From assembly GCA_903915625.1 (NCBI GenBank), contig CAIWTN010000185.1:1-64000 (forward strand): a stretch of DNA of 64,000 nucleotides, in the 5' to 3' direction. Source of the stretch: an uncultured Pseudomonadota bacterium (lineage in GTDB: Bacteria; Bdellovibrionota_B; Oligoflexia; Oligoflexales; CAIYRB01). A program made the position numbers and the translations under genes. Under the pieces are notes generated by a model that saw nothing but the letters and a program-made list of their open reading frames with translations, was not told the DNA's origin and made no database searches. Below, piece after piece: positions 62,911 through 64,000 of this stretch (within the stretch, counting starts at the first letter, position 1; the number at the start of each line of letters is the position of its first letter).

Positions 62911-63723
62911 TAGTTTTTTTAAAAACTCGCTCCACGGAAAATTAGCATCGCCGAAAGCCACAAAGGGCGGATTGATCAAAGTCCCCGTCCGGTACCTGAG
63001 TGGCTCTCCGTTAAAATCAAGCATTTTGCCACCAGAAGTCTCCAGCACACACTGCGCAGCTGCAGTATCCCAAAGGCTGGTTGGTGAGTTGCGTACGGAC
63101 ACATCGGCAGCACCTGCCGCAATTTCCACATACTTTAATGCACTGCCCACCCGCTTAACTATTGCATGGGGATAACCCGCCAATAATCTCTGGTCCTCCC
63201 CATGTAGGTGAGAACGGCTCACCAGGCATGTGAAATGCTGTTGATCCGCTGCTCTACTGTGAATTGGTAGCAGCTGTGAGGCAGGGGCATTTTGCATAAA
63301 TGCACCTTCGTTCCGATCGGCGACATAGCAAACTCCCCTAGTGGGAGAGAGGACACAGCCTATGGCAGGTTGTCCGTCTACCATCAGAGCAATGTTGACA
63401 CTGAAATCGCCAGTCCGAGACAAAAAGTCTCTGGTCCCGTCGAGCGGGTCAATAAGCCAGAAGCAGCTTTCTTCCTGCACGAGTCGGATACTGGTTGCTG
63501 CTTCAACACCACCTTCTTCTGAGACTATCGGCACACCAGGCAATAACCGGGGTAATTCCGCCGCTAATAGTTCATGAGCTGCTAAATCCGCCTGAGTCAC
63601 CGGAGACTCGTCTCTTTTGGCCTCAGCCCGCAGTTCTTCATTCTTATACCAGTGCATCACTCGTGCACCGGCCATCCGAGCTACGCCCACCAAAGCCGGC
63701 AAAGACACTAAACTTTGACTCAT
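62902..63723 (-). CDS. Inositol-monophosphatase-family phosphatase, CysQ-like
   Basis: 273 aa. Mg/Li-dependent phosphatase motifs: SPVTQADLAAHELL near residue 40, VSEEGG near 68, the core WLIDPLDGTRDFLSRTGDFSVNIAL near 90 (quoted in part as WLIDPLDGTRDFL) and SLWDTAAAQCVLETSGG near 220. The DGTRDF form is that of 3'(2'),5'-bisphosphate nucleotidases (CysQ), which clear PAP from sulfate assimilation. Inositol phosphatase activity cannot be excluded. Confidence 0.9.
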   Translation of the reverse strand: MSQSLVSLPALVGVARMAGARVMHWYKNEELRAEAKRDESPVTQADLAAHELLAAELPRLLPGVPIVSEEGGVEAATSIRLVQEESCFWLIDPLDGTRDFLSRTGDFSVNIALMVDGQPAIGCVLSPTRGVCYVADRNEGAFMQNAPASQLLPIHSRAADQQHFTCLVSRSHLHGEDQRLLAGYPHAIVKRVGSALKYVEIAAGAADVSVRNSPTSLWDTAAAQCVLETSGGKMLDFNGEPLRYRTGTLINPPFVAFGDANFPWSEFLKKLSL

Positions 63724-63750
63724 ATCGCAGACCTATCGCATTTTACGGAA

Positions 63751-64000
63751 CTAGCCACGTCTCATGTTTTGAACATTCGCTAAAGACGTTATCAGCTTAG
63801 TAAGAGCAAGACTCTTTTCCTCTGTAGTATGTTCAAAACTAACGCCAGCCTCACTACCCACCATAAAGATACGGCGCACACGGGCCGAAAGCTTCAAGTA
63901 TTCACCATCGGCCAGAGGTGCCGATTTACCGAGTGGAATACGCAATCTTAGCTGCTCACCGGGTTGAAACATGCGGCCATCCTCATCGCGCAAGTAGGCG
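63751..64000 (-). CDS. PilZ-domain protein, C-terminal part (cut by the window edge)
   Basis: The frame ends at TAG 63751 and remains open to the last base, so the N-terminus lies outside the window; the track's start (TTG 63993) is an artefact of the edge. The visible ~83 residues look like the end of a PilZ domain: QLRLRIPLGKSAPLADGEYLKLSARVRRIF followed by GSEAGVSFEH, in which a short hydrophobic strand (AGVSFEH) is typical. The c-di-GMP-binding motifs would be upstream and are not visible. Confidence 0.65.
   Translation of the reverse strand, partial: AYLRDEDGRMFQPGEQLRLRIPLGKSAPLADGEYLKLSARVRRIFMVGSEAGVSFEHTTEEKSLALTKLITSLANVQNMRRG

Overview
The window reads as a chromosomal segment of a Gram-negative, flagellated, free-living bacterium, most likely from the Bdellovibrionota/Oligoflexia (former deltaproteobacterial) area. 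Support comes from the outer-membrane traits (LpxH-like hydrolase, LolA-like protein, beta-barrel proteins ending in Phe, many lipoproteins), a FlbD-MotA-MotB block, a PrkA-YeaH-SpoVR operon, a SufBCDSU cluster, and the rpiB-glyA-nrdR-rib-nusB gene order. The taxonomic call is an inference; no rRNA is present. Coding density is high, both strands are used, TTG and GTG starts are common, and I see no insertion sequence, prophage or CRISPR array.

Layout. 1-5.2 kb: a small unlisted ORF with its own promoter and terminator, a DksA/TraR-type regulator, an alpha/beta hydrolase, a YbjT-like NAD(P)-binding protein, an exported glutathione peroxidase, a renalase-like flavoprotein and tRNA-Ser(CGA). 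5.4-12.7 kb: the Fe-S assembly operon sufB-sufC-sufD-sufS-sufU, two Nfu-type proteins, an Rrf2/IscR-type sensor regulator and a detached nuoB. 12.7-18.6 kb: hemH, apaG, a methyltransferase, dapD, tdk, a PilZ protein and an ABC1/UbiB-type kinase. 18.6-30.4 kb: envelope genes, namely a large modular lipoprotein, two FtsX/MacB-type permeases with a LolA-like protein, a divergent outer-membrane protein, a second lipoprotein, tRNA-Leu(CAG), a HAD phosphatase, an EcsC protein, a PhoPQ-activated-pathogenicity-related protein cut by an in-frame TAA, and a YeiH-type transporter.

30.4-35.9 kb is a flagellar motor operon on the minus strand: flbD, motA, motB, a large exported TPR protein and a degenerate chemoreceptor-like protein. 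It is divergent from prfB, which carries the classical programmed +1 frameshift. 37.2-43.7 kb is prkA-yeaH-spoVR with a fourth, overlapping gene for an outer-membrane-like protein. 43.7-48.6 kb is the most unusual part: a four-gene pseudopilin operon whose first gene encodes an 822-residue protein with a pilin-like N-terminus and a C-terminal Hint (hedgehog/intein) domain. Two secreted serine proteases, subtilisin-like and trypsin-like, follow at 48.9-51.3 kb.

51.3-64 kb is housekeeping: an LpxH-like phosphoesterase, acpP, rpiB, glyA, nrdR, ribE, ribB fused to a degenerate RibA domain, ribH, nusB, a hypothetical gene, a DECR2-like reductase, a histidine kinase/response regulator pair, dapF, an acyltransferase, a small cytochrome c, a CysQ-like phosphatase, and a PilZ protein cut by the window edge.

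Many starts given here differ from the ORF track because an internal ATG, GTG or TTG has a better-placed Shine-Dalgarno sequence; the reasons are in the entries.
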